The notes under the pieces are model-generated. The model saw nothing but the letters and a program-made list of their open reading frames with translations. It made no database searches and had not been told where the DNA came from. Of a stretch of 64,000 bases of DNA, positions 57,000-64,000 are shown piece by piece. The translations under genes were made by a program, and so were the position numbers. Position 1 is the stretch's first letter. Each line of letters starts with the position of its first letter. The DNA is from JAAEPI01 sp964352625 (lineage in GTDB: Bacteria > Bacteroidota > Bacteroidia > Cytophagales > Cyclobacteriaceae): NCBI GenBank assembly GCA_964352625.1, contig CAYGSD010000003.1, positions 62,001-126,000 on the forward strand, given 5' to 3'.

Positions 57000-58198
57000 C
57001 CTGAGAGTTGTCCGAACATATCAATAGTTGTTGCGGCTTTCTTGATTCTTTCTCTAGAAATTCTGTCATAAATGACCGTGGTTGTGATTTGTTGATGTCC
57101 TGCCATGGCTTGGGCTGTTCTTAGGTGGCCACCGTTTTCGAGATATAATGTAATAAATGTGTGTCTGGCTGCATGGTGATGCATGGGTGTTCTGATTTTT
57201 AGCTTCTTCTCGATGGCGTGAAGGATTCGATTGCTGTACTGATCTGTGACACATCGGAAGATATAGCCAGCATCCTTTTCTTTTCTTGCGTCCTCGATTA
57301 GCTGTTTGCCCATTGTCGAAAGTGGCACCTCAATGACTTTTGACTTCATTTCCTTGCGTGTCTTATAGGCTGTGAAGCGAATCATGTCTCCAGCTATGCA
57401 CTCTGGAAATTTGAATCTTTTGAGGTCGCTTAGTCGCATTCCAGTCACGCATGAGAATAGGAAGCGCCGAAGTACAGCTCGCTCGGATCCTATGGTGGTT
57501 TTAAAATACTCTACTAATTTTTTGTAGTCGTCTTGATACAAGGGTTCCCATGTACCCTTTATATGGTTTGCGGAGAATGAATCGTAGGGATTTTCGAACT
57601 GGTATTTGTCTTTAATGGCTAATCTGACGTATGTTAACATTGTCTTGTGGTGGCGGCTTCTGGTGTTTGTGCTGTCGTCATCTTTCCTGACGCACTTGAT
57701 GTTTGTAACCAAGAATCTATCGAACTGATAGGCCCACTTTTCATTGAAGTCACAAAAAAGGATTTCTGACTTCCATTCTTTGAGCTTGTTGTAGGTGGCT
57801 TTCTGCCCTCTGAAGCTTTCCCATCCTATTTCCTTATACTTTAAACGTTCGCTGAGCTTTCTGTCAAAGTACTCAAGAAATGAATCGGTTTGACTTGTGT
57901 TGGCGTTCCAATGTGCCATGAAATTGCCTATGGTGATGGCTCTACCGTGTAGCCTCAGGTTTTTAAAGATCTGATTGGCTTTGTCCTTAGCGTCATTCAT
58001 TAATACTCTGAAATCGTCTACATCCGGGTCACCGGCATACCTCGGGCTGATGTCATGCATTTTGTCATTGCATTTTGGCCAGTAGATATCAAGCGGAATT
58101 TTTTTGTTTTTCTGGTCGATGGTGACCTTTAGATAGATGGCTCTATTTCCATCTTTCTTTTTGTATGCGCTGAAATATATTATTGCTGAGAAACCCAT
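56996..58198 (-). CDS. int: tyrosine integrase of the prophage
   Basis: 400 residues. N-terminal Arm-type domain (1-95; IIYFSAYKKKDGNRAIYLKV), SAM-like core-binding domain (100-205), catalytic domain (215-400). Catalytic residues: Arg in SCVTGMRLSDLKRF (about 256), HHAARHTFI (His/Arg, about 345), MAGHQQITTTVIYDRI (His about 369, Tyr about 378). Bacteroidota phage/ICE integrase type, not IntI (no integron-specific insert seen). It sits next to tRNA-Arg and should recombine the 13 bp core. Confidence 0.92.
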   Translation of the reverse strand: MGFSAIIYFSAYKKKDGNRAIYLKVTIDQKNKKIPLDIYWPKCNDKMHDISPRYAGDPDVDDFRVLMNDAKDKANQIFKNLRLHGRAITIGNFMAHWNANTSQTDSFLEYFDRKLSERLKYKEIGWESFRGQKATYNKLKEWKSEILFCDFNEKWAYQFDRFLVTNIKCVRKDDDSTNTRSRHHKTMLTYVRLAIKDKYQFENPYDSFSANHIKGTWEPLYQDDYKKLVEYFKTTIGSERAVLRRFLFSCVTGMRLSDLKRFKFPECIAGDMIRFTAYKTRKEMKSKVIEVPLSTMGKQLIEDARKEKDAGYIFRCVTDQYSNRILHAIEKKLKIRTPMHHHAARHTFITLYLENGGHLRTAQAMAGHQQITTTVIYDRISRERIKKAATTIDMFGQLSG

Positions 58199-58272
58199 CT
58201 TGGTAATGTTTTAATGAGACATTATTTAATCAAAATGGAGTCTGAATGAACCAATTGGGACACAATTGGGAC

Positions 58273-58307
58273 AAAAAAAACCCCGCCTACAGACTGTAAG
58301 ACGGGAT
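58273..58307 (-). terminator. replacement terminator brought by the prophage
   Basis: On the reverse strand, CCCGTCTTACAG pairs with CTGTAGGCGGG and eight T follow. It terminates tRNA-Arg in place of the host terminator now at 12199-12230. Confidence 0.75.
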
Positions 58308-58319
58308 TTTGGCGATTAT

Positions 58320-58332
58320 GTGATCCGCTCAG
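58320..58332. repeat. attR core
   Basis: GTGATCCGCTCAG, the 3' end of tRNA-Arg (twelve bases) plus one flanking base; identical to attL. Confidence 0.87.
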
Positions 58333-58394
58333 GGCTCGAACCTGAAACCCCCTGCTTAGAAGGCAGGCGCTCTATCCAGTTGAGCTAGCAGACC
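58321..58394 (-). tRNA. tRNA-Arg(TCT)
   Basis: 74 nt on the reverse strand. Acceptor GGTCTGC/GCGGATC with A73, anticodon stem CCTGC/GCAGG with loop CTTCTAA (anticodon TCT), T loop TTCGAGC. CCA is not encoded. It is the integration target; the prophage keeps it whole by carrying the same 3' end. Confidence 0.95.
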
Positions 58395-58422
58395 ATCCTT
58401 ACAAAAGTCTTTTCAGCTTTTG

Positions 58423-58512
<90 letters not shown>

Positions 58513-58642
58513 GGGTGTTTTTCTGAAAAGGAGTGCAAATATAAAAGTTCGTGGCTTTTATCGTGACTATCCGTCCAAATTTTCCAATGAAGTTTCAGTT
58601 TATTGGAAATTGAATTTTCGATAGCTTAGTATTCTAAACGAT

Positions 58643-59869
58643 ATGTCCTTGAAATATACATTCCTTCCCCTTTTGCTAGTCCTATTGATCGGGTGTAGCC
58701 CTTACCAAAAGGATCAAATCACTTGGCAGTCCATTGAAAAAGATCTTCAGCTAAAAATGATTCAGGCTGAGGCCGGTGAGGTTGTGGAGCTTCCTGCTGG
58801 GAATTTCATGTTTACCAAACCTATCATAATTGATGGACTCAATAATGTAACAATTCGAGGAGCGGGTATCGACAAGACCATTCTTTCTTTTGAAAATCAG
58901 GAGAATGGGGCGGAAGGAATCAAGGCCGCTAATTGTGTGAATTTGGTTTTTGAGGATTTCACTATCCGAGACGCGAAGGGCGACAACATAAAGGTGACTG
59001 ACACGAAAGGTGTCAGGTTTACCCGAGTGAAATCTGAATGGACAGGGGAACCCAAAGAAGAAAACGGAGCGTATGCGTTTTATCCTGTGCTGAGCAAACG
59101 GGTGATTGTGGAAGAGTGCATTGCGATTGGCTCTTCTGATGCAGGCATTTATGTGGGGCAATCAGACTCGGTAGTTATACGAAACAATGAAGTTTTTTAT
59201 AATGTGGCAGGGATAGAAAGTGAAAACTCTCGATGGGTGGAGATTTATGGAAACCACGCTCACCATAATACCGGAGGTATTTTGGTTTTCGATTTGCCAG
59301 GCCTAATTCAGTCGGGGCACACGACCAGAGTGTTTGATAATGAAGTGATCAGCAATAATTATCGAAACTTTGCTCCTGAAGGAAATATTGTGGCGACTGT
59401 GCCTTCGGGCACGGGGGTGTTACTGCTTGCTACTAGAAACATTGAAATCTTCAACAACCGAATAATTGATAATCGATCACTTGGAGTGGGAGTGATCAGC
59501 TACGAACTGGTTCAGGCCATGGGGGCAGAGGAAGGCAGCCAACTCGATTCCGCCATTACCATGACCGACACCTCCTATGACCCTTTCCCTAATCAGATTT
59601 CGATTCATGACAATGCCTTTCAAAATAAGTACTGGATTCCCACTTTCACCAGCGATTTTGGGCTGCTCTTTTTTATGAAGTTCCCATTTAATACGCCTGA
59701 CATAGCCTTTGATGGTATTCTTCCTTCAGGCTCTTTTGAAATGTGTCTGTCTAACAATGGAAACTTTCAGTTTGTGAATCTTGATGCCGAGAATGATCTA
59801 ATAGGCCTGACCGGTAGCTGGTCTGGTTTCGATTGCCAGAGCGATCCAATAGGACAGATCATGCCATGA
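58643..59869 (+). CDS. parallel beta-helix lipoprotein (partner of diheme cytochrome)
   Basis: 408 residues. Lipobox LLIGC (Cys18). From about 55 to 330 the sequence shows right-handed beta-helix coils (NVTIRGAGIDKTILSF, NLVFEDFTIRDAKGDNIKV, AGIESENSRWVEIYGNHAHHN, GGILVFDLPG). The family with a beta-helix lipoprotein directly followed by an SO_2930-type diheme cytochrome is known as a conserved pair; function is not established. Its stop overlaps the next start by 4 bp. Confidence 0.8.
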   Translation: MSLKYTFLPLLLVLLIGCSPYQKDQITWQSIEKDLQLKMIQAEAGEVVELPAGNFMFTKPIIIDGLNNVTIRGAGIDKTILSFENQENGAEGIKAANCVNLVFEDFTIRDAKGDNIKVTDTKGVRFTRVKSEWTGEPKEENGAYAFYPVLSKRVIVEECIAIGSSDAGIYVGQSDSVVIRNNEVFYNVAGIESENSRWVEIYGNHAHHNTGGILVFDLPGLIQSGHTTRVFDNEVISNNYRNFAPEGNIVATVPSGTGVLLLATRNIEIFNNRIIDNRSLGVGVISYELVQAMGAEEGSQLDSAITMTDTSYDPFPNQISIHDNAFQNKYWIPTFTSDFGLLFFMKFPFNTPDIAFDGILPSGSFEMCLSNNGNFQFVNLDAENDLIGLTGSWSGFDCQSDPIGQIMP

Positions 59870-60885
59870 AGTACATCCCGATTTTATTGATTCTAATTGC
59901 CTGTCAACCAAAGAACAACGAACAGGCGGTCGAAATCCAAGAGGTACGACTTGGCGGCATTGAAGAGGATGGCTTTCCTAAAATGCTAAGCAAGTGGGAT
60001 TTATTCGAAGGATATCTTTCGGAGTTGAATCCATCGGAGAACGTTTTTCCTTACGAAATCAATTCTCCACTCTTTTCAGACTATGCCCTAAAAAAGCGCT
60101 TTATCCAACTGCCGGAGGGAGAGAAAATGGTTTACAATGAAAGTGAAGTTTTTGATTTTCCGGTTGGAACCATCCTCGTTAAGAACTTTTACTATCTGAC
60201 CGAATCAGATCAGCGAATACTCGAGACGCGACTATTGATTAAGGAGGAAAGAAAATGGGAGGCCATCGTTTATGAATGGAATGCTGAGCAGACGGACGCC
60301 AAGCGAGTGATTTTGGGATCAAAGGTGGAGGTAGAGTGGGCTGATGAAAACGGCAAACTCCAGCGTGTGAACTACAACATCCCTTCACAGCCGCAGTGCA
60401 AGAGCTGCCATGACCTAGGTGGCAAACTGACCCCAATCGGGCCAAGCGCAAGGCAACTCAATAAGGATGGACAGCTTCAAAGTTGGTCACTGAAAAATCG
60501 AATTGATTTGCCGCAAGGTGAGTTAGTGTCCCTCGTTGATTATAGCAATAAAAATGAACTATTGGTTGATCGGGCGAGAGCATGGCTGGAGGTGAACTGT
60601 GCACATTGTCACAGGAAAGAAGGACCGGCTAAGAACACAGGATTGTATCTGCTTGCATCCGAAACCGATCCGTATAAAATTGGCGTGAACAAGCCTCCCG
60701 TAGCTGCTGGTCGTGGTTCGGCGGGGTTGAAGTACAGCATTGTGGCTGGCGAGCCGGATAAGTCGATCCTAGTTCACCGAATCGAAACGTTAGAGCCTGG
60801 CGAAATGATGCCCGAGCTTGGCCGAACGCTCCGTCACGAAGAAGGCATACAATTGGTTCGAGAGTGGATAGAGAAAATGAAATAG
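59866..60885 (+). CDS. SO_2930-family diheme c-type cytochrome
   Basis: 339 residues from ATG 59866. Lipobox LIACQ (Cys at about 11). Two haem-binding motifs, CKSCH (about 181) and CAHCH (about 247). The N-terminal half is beta-rich (LPEGEKMVYNESEVFDFPVGT). Probably a surface or periplasmic electron-transfer or oxidase partner of the beta-helix lipoprotein. The start overlaps the upstream stop (ATGA), so the two are translationally coupled. Confidence 0.85.
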   Translation: MKYIPILLILIACQPKNNEQAVEIQEVRLGGIEEDGFPKMLSKWDLFEGYLSELNPSENVFPYEINSPLFSDYALKKRFIQLPEGEKMVYNESEVFDFPVGTILVKNFYYLTESDQRILETRLLIKEERKWEAIVYEWNAEQTDAKRVILGSKVEVEWADENGKLQRVNYNIPSQPQCKSCHDLGGKLTPIGPSARQLNKDGQLQSWSLKNRIDLPQGELVSLVDYSNKNELLVDRARAWLEVNCAHCHRKEGPAKNTGLYLLASETDPYKIGVNKPPVAAGRGSAGLKYSIVAGEPDKSILVHRIETLEPGEMMPELGRTLRHEEGIQLVREWIEKMK

Positions 60886-60888
60886 AAA

Positions 60889-60909
60889 AATACCCTATTT
60901 GGGGTATTG
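60889..60909. terminator. hairpin after the cytochrome gene
   Basis: AATACCC/GGGGTATT stem four bases after the stop codon; no long T-run, so weak. Confidence 0.5.
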
Positions 60910-61000
60910 TCATCTGACAACAGTCTGCCGAGCTTTGTTTCATACTTAAAGAAGTTAATCGCTTTTAAAAACATCACTGGTAGTCACTCACTATGATGGA

Positions 61001-61029
61001 GCCTTCTCGAATTTCGGGAAGGCTTTTTT
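61001..61029 (+). terminator. rho-independent terminator
   Basis: GCCTTC/GAAGGC with an internal CGAA/TTCG extension and six T. Ends about 10 bases before the CapA gene; likely ends the cytochrome transcript. Confidence 0.85.
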
Positions 61030-61039
61030 ACTTTCGCAC

Positions 61040-62155
61040 ATGCGATACACCTTACTGCTGGCTTTCTTCCTGCATTCCCTTTTGTCAAATGCTCAAGACA
61101 CCCTCTCCATGACGTTCATTGGAGACATCATGCAGCATGGCCCTCAGATCACAAGTGCCTACAAATCAGCAGCTAAGAAATACCAATACGATAGCTGCTT
61201 CAAGTATATAAGGCATGAAATGAGTAGCTCTGACCTAACCATAGCCAATCTCGAATTCACATTTGGAGGAGAGCCGTATTTGGGCTACCCGATGTTCAGC
61301 GCGCCCGATCAGATGGGTGAAGCATTACAGAATGCTGGCGTTGATGTGTTGGTTACTGCCAACAACCATACGTGCGATCGACGCAAGGCAGGTGTAATCC
61401 GCACCATTGATGTTCTGGACACTTTGCAGATGGCCCACACGGGCTCATTCCGGAACCAAGCAGAGAAAGATACCTTGTATCCGTTGCTGATAGAAGAAAA
61501 GGGATTTCGTTTGGCGCTCCTGAACTACACCTATGGAACCAACGGCATGCCTATTGAAGATCCTGTACGAGTGAACCTGATCCAGGAAGATTCTATAAAA
61601 AGGGATTTAGAAAAAGCCGTGAAAATGGGCGTTGATCAAATCATCGTTTTCATTCATTGGGGTTCTGAATACACGCATAATCCAAATCAACAGCAAAAGG
61701 ATATTGCCAAATTGTTGTTTGAAAATGGAGCGGACATAGTAATTGGTGCACACCCTCATGTCCTTCAGCCCATGTATTACGAGCAAGCAGATTCTACCAA
61801 GGAAGGAACCGTGCTGGCCTATTCTCTGGGGAATTTTGTCAGTAACCAACGCACCGCACCGCGGGATGGTGGAGCCATGTTTAAACTGACATTGATAAAG
61901 GAAGAGGAGAAAGTCAGAATAGAAAATGTGGGGTATCTCTTGACGTGGGTGTGGCTTCCTATCATTGAGGGCAAAAGGAATTACTTCATTCTTCCTGCAT
62001 CGAAGTATGAAGAAAATCGCCAAATGGTAGACACTTGGTCTCACAACAAAATGAAGACATTCATTAAGTCTTCTAGAGAACTGCTAGATGCAAAAAATGT
62101 GGGGGTGAAGGAATATCGCTTCTTGGCTAACGAATGGATTTTGGAAAATGACTAG
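61040..62155 (+). CDS. CapA-family metallophosphatase-like protein
   Basis: 371 residues with signal peptide (1-19). Metal-site motifs: FIGDIMQHGPQI (about 28-39), NLEFTFGG, VTANNHTCDR (about 105), IVFIHWGSEYTH (about 205), VIGAHPHVLQP (about 232), YSLGNFVSNQ. CapA/YwtB proteins are dinuclear-metal phosphatase-like and associated with poly-glutamate capsule or wall polymer metabolism; the substrate is unknown here. Secreted or periplasmic. Confidence 0.85.
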   Translation: MRYTLLLAFFLHSLLSNAQDTLSMTFIGDIMQHGPQITSAYKSAAKKYQYDSCFKYIRHEMSSSDLTIANLEFTFGGEPYLGYPMFSAPDQMGEALQNAGVDVLVTANNHTCDRRKAGVIRTIDVLDTLQMAHTGSFRNQAEKDTLYPLLIEEKGFRLALLNYTYGTNGMPIEDPVRVNLIQEDSIKRDLEKAVKMGVDQIIVFIHWGSEYTHNPNQQQKDIAKLLFENGADIVIGAHPHVLQPMYYEQADSTKEGTVLAYSLGNFVSNQRTAPRDGGAMFKLTLIKEEEKVRIENVGYLLTWVWLPIIEGKRNYFILPASKYEENRQMVDTWSHNKMKTFIKSSRELLDAKNVGVKEYRFLANEWILEND

Positions 62156-62161
62156 ATTTAG

Positions 62162-62329
62162 ATGATGATTACAATCAATAACAAGATGTCTTTGGATGAA
62201 ATCAGGGAATTAATCAATTCCAGGCCATCTAAAGGTAAAAAGTTTGATGCTGCAAAATTCTGTGGGATTATGAAATTCGAGGAGGACGCAGTGGAGTATC
62301 GTAGACGTTTGAGAAGTGAGTGGAACTAA
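62162..62329 (+). CDS. small antitoxin-like protein
   Basis: 55 residues from 62162. LDEIRELINSRPSKGKKFDAAKFCGIMKFEEDAVEYRRRLRSEW resembles the C-terminal part of Bacteroidota type II antitoxins that pair with PIN toxins (FDASKYCGVIKLKEDP-like ends). No toxin gene follows: the next gene is an SDR. It may be an orphan or remnant. Confidence 0.5.
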   Translation: MMITINNKMSLDEIRELINSRPSKGKKFDAAKFCGIMKFEEDAVEYRRRLRSEWN

Positions 62330-62376
62330 CTTTCTTGTCGTGTACATCTTGATTTTATTCATTACAACATAAATCT

Positions 62377-63306
62377 ATGAATTACACAGAAGGTATGCTC
62401 CGTGACGGTGCACTTAAAGGCAAGACCATTCTCGTAACCGGAGGAGGGACCGGCCTTGGAAAATCAATGAGCATGTATTTCTCGCAGCTTGGTGCCAATG
62501 TCGCGATCACAAGTCGTCGGCTAGAGGTTTTGGAAGCCACAGCCAAGGAAATGTCTGATGCCTCTGGAAACCCCGTGCTCGCACTTGCTTGTGACGTCCG
62601 TGAGTACGATCAGGTAGAAAAAACCCTTGCAGCAGTAGAAAAGGAATTTGGCCAGATCGATGTGCTGCTAAACAATGCGGCGGGGAACTTCATCAGTCCA
62701 ACAGAAAGGCTTTCCAATCGAGCCTTTGATACCGTCGTGGATATTGTCCTCAGGGGCACCTACAATTTCACTCTTGCCTTAGGAAAAAAGTGGATTCAGC
62801 AAAAACAGCCGGGCGTGGTGATGAATATTGTCACCACTTATGCCTGGACGGGCTCGGGCTATGTGGTACCAAGTGCCTGTGCCAAAGCGGGAGTTTTGGC
62901 CATGACCCGTTCGCTTGCTGTGGAGTGGGCGAAATATGGAATCAGATTAAACGCAATTGCACCGGGTCCATTTCCTACAGAAGGTGCCTGGAGTCGATTG
63001 CTGCCGGGAGATTTGAAGAAGAAATACGATCCCGCGAAGAAGGTGCCTGTGGGAAGAGTGGGGGAGCATCAGGAGCTGGCCAACCTCGCCGCTTACTTAG
63101 TTTCTGATTTTTCTGCATATGTGAATGGTGAAGTCATAACCATTGATGGCGGTGAGTGGCTGAAAGGAGCAGGGGAATTCAATCAACTGGATGCCATACC
63201 TGAGGAGCTTTGGGATGCGATGGAAATGAGCCGCAAGAAGGACTCATCCAAACTCAAGATGATGTGGGCGTACTTCAAAGGAATGAGGAAACTTAAGAGG
63301 TTTTAA
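62377..63306 (+). CDS. SDR oxidoreductase, 2,4-dienoyl-CoA reductase-like
   Basis: 309 residues. NADP-binding TGGGTGLGKSM (about 21-31), NNAAGNFISP (about 99-108), and SACAKAGVLAMTRSLAVEW (about 169-187), in which the usual catalytic Tyr is Ser; dienoyl-CoA reductases also lack that Tyr and use a different active site. Likely removes double bases of unsaturated fatty acyl-CoAs in beta-oxidation, matching the thiolase at 9116 on the other side of the prophage. Confidence 0.82.
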   Translation: MNYTEGMLRDGALKGKTILVTGGGTGLGKSMSMYFSQLGANVAITSRRLEVLEATAKEMSDASGNPVLALACDVREYDQVEKTLAAVEKEFGQIDVLLNNAAGNFISPTERLSNRAFDTVVDIVLRGTYNFTLALGKKWIQQKQPGVVMNIVTTYAWTGSGYVVPSACAKAGVLAMTRSLAVEWAKYGIRLNAIAPGPFPTEGAWSRLLPGDLKKKYDPAKKVPVGRVGEHQELANLAAYLVSDFSAYVNGEVITIDGGEWLKGAGEFNQLDAIPEELWDAMEMSRKKDSSKLKMMWAYFKGMRKLKRF

Positions 63307-63307
63307 A

Positions 63308-63436
63308 CTCCCTCTCTCGATGAAGAGGGTCCAGGTGAAGCCCATCTCCCTCTCCTTTGGAGAGGGTCGGGGTGAGGATAAGAAACCCCCTCTCCCGATG
63401 GCGATCGGAATTGGAGAGGGCCGGGCCGGGGTGAGG
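63308..63436. repeat. CCCTCTC/GAGAGGG repeat cluster
   Basis: Three tandem-like blocks built on CCCTCTC...GAGAGGG(T/C)C(G)GGGTGAGG, after the SDR gene. REP-like host repeat, related in type to those in the prophage at 46888 and 50371. Confidence 0.6.
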
Positions 63437-63440
63437 TTAC

Positions 63441-63470
63441 AAAAAAAAGGCGACCATTTGGTCGCCTTTT
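63441..63470. terminator. bidirectional terminator between convergent genes
   Basis: GGCGACC/GGTCGCC stem with A-run on the left and T-run on the right, between SDR (forward) and the T9SS cargo gene (reverse). Confidence 0.85.
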
Positions 63471-63490
63471 CTCTTTGGTCTCTTTCGAGA

Positions 63491-64000
63491 TTATTCTTTA
63501 ATGATTCGTCGGGTCATTTCTTCACCGCTCTCATTGGTTAGTTTCAGGATGTACATGCCTGACGACAGGTGACTGATGTCATAGTCGTTACCTGATTGCT
63601 TCATCGTCATCACTGATCCGTCCATTCCATAAAGCTTCACATCAATCCTTTGATTGCCGTCATTCACCACGCTAAAGCTGCTTGATGCAGGGTTAGGGTA
63701 GATGTTGATAGTAACGTCCTTCAAGCCAAGAACGGGATCATCTGCCTCACCAAATCCTTCCACTGAAAGTGTAATATCATCAAAGCCTGTTGTAGAAACA
63801 GTGACGTCTCCGCTTGCGGCACCTTCCATAGTAGGAGAGAATCTTACAAACACTTCAACCCCATCGATCACTCCATCTGTTTGAGTTATAGTCAAAGGAG
63901 AAGCCGAAGTTCCGATTGATGTAAATGCATCAGAAAGTGACACCTCGAACTGCGCTGGAGGAGTAACCGTAGCGTCGGCGGTCAATCCAAAGCCATCCAA
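63491..64000 (-). CDS. T9SS cargo protein, C-terminal end only
   Basis: 169 residues are in the window; the gene continues past 64000. The last 75 residues are a type A sorting domain: INIYPNPASSSFSV, YGMDGSVM, YDISHLSSGMYILKL, RRIIKE. Before it lies a beta-rich repeat domain (FEVSLSDAFTSIGTSASPLTI). It is exported by the type IX secretion system and anchored to or released from the surface. Confidence 0.92.
   Translation of the reverse strand: MDGFGLTADATVTPPAQFEVSLSDAFTSIGTSASPLTITQTDGVIDGVEVFVRFSPTMEGAASGDVTVSTTGFDDITLSVEGFGEADDPVLGLKDVTINIYPNPASSSFSVVNDGNQRIDVKLYGMDGSVMTMKQSGNDYDISHLSSGMYILKLTNESGEEMTRRIIKE

Larger units (their letters stand above)
12232..58332. mobile_element. 46.1 kb temperate siphovirus-like prophage
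   Basis: Bounded by a 13 bp direct repeat (GTGATCCGCTCAG) that is the 3' end of tRNA-Arg. It contains, in order, repressor, replication genes, cassette array, S49 prohead protease, capsid, tail tube, terminase, portal, connectors, lysis genes, tape measure, tail tip and tyrosine integrase at the tRNA end. A tape measure of 1114 residues and no visible sheath or baseplate spike suggest a long non-contractile tail. All core modules look intact except ssb, so it could be inducible; that is inference. Confidence 0.9.

Noticed and set aside
56996..58198. The integrase as an integron IntI that could drive the cassette array
   Set aside because: It has an Arm-type N-terminal domain, sits at the tRNA attachment site and shows no IntI-specific insertion; it is the phage integrase.

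Overview
The window looks like a Bacteroidota chromosome, probably order Cytophagales. The signs are a T9SS type A C-terminal sorting domain, Bat-type VWA/TPR aerotolerance genes, an ECF sigma operon with an LTXXQ periplasmic protein, an SO_2930-type diheme cytochrome paired with a beta-helix lipoprotein, and many A/T-rich gene starts without a Shine-Dalgarno. No replicon or species name can be read from the sequence.

Layout. 1-12231 is host chromosome: an uncharacterised three-gene cluster, an ECF sigma/Spy-like/outer-membrane operon, MarR, tandem Usp, a class V aminotransferase, a thiolase and batB/batC-like genes. 12232-58332 is a complete 46.1 kb temperate siphovirus-like prophage in the 3' end of a tRNA-Arg(TCT) gene, bounded by a 13 bp repeat. 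58333-64000 is host again: tRNA-Arg, tRNA-Ser, beta-helix lipoprotein plus diheme cytochrome, CapA-like phosphatase, an antitoxin-like small gene, a dienoyl-CoA reductase-like SDR and the end of a T9SS cargo protein.

Prophage order (left to right): XRE repressor; small early genes and a tRNA-like RNA; ASCH protein; VirE_N/PriCT_2/SF3-type primase-helicase; a seven-site array of integron-like gene cassettes (18.7-22.1 kb); frameshifted ssb; orphan C5 methyltransferase; an iteron cluster; Fn3 protein; S49 prohead protease; major capsid; tail tube; terminase module; a reverse-strand four-gene operon; portal and connectors; a block of structured non-coding sequence with a lone cassette recombination site; amidase, holin and spanin-like lysis genes; adhesin-like protein; tape measure; tail tip; small accessory genes; integrase.

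Main result. Between the primase and ssb lie six or seven same-strand cassettes, each followed by an attC-like imperfect palindrome. The first bases of each cassette are the reverse complement of the bases that open its own site (for example GTTAGGCACT opening and AGTGCCTAAC closing the dam cassette), which is the signature of integron cassettes. No intI is present, so this is a CALIN-like array inside a phage. Three cassettes have no usable start codon of their own; their reading frames begin inside the loop of the preceding attC-like site and run through its right arm. Five prophage transcription units also share a GTCCTA-N25-TTRGCMT motif placed 39-42 bp before the start codon, consistent with leaderless late transcripts. 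All assignments come from reading the sequence; no database search or folding program was run.
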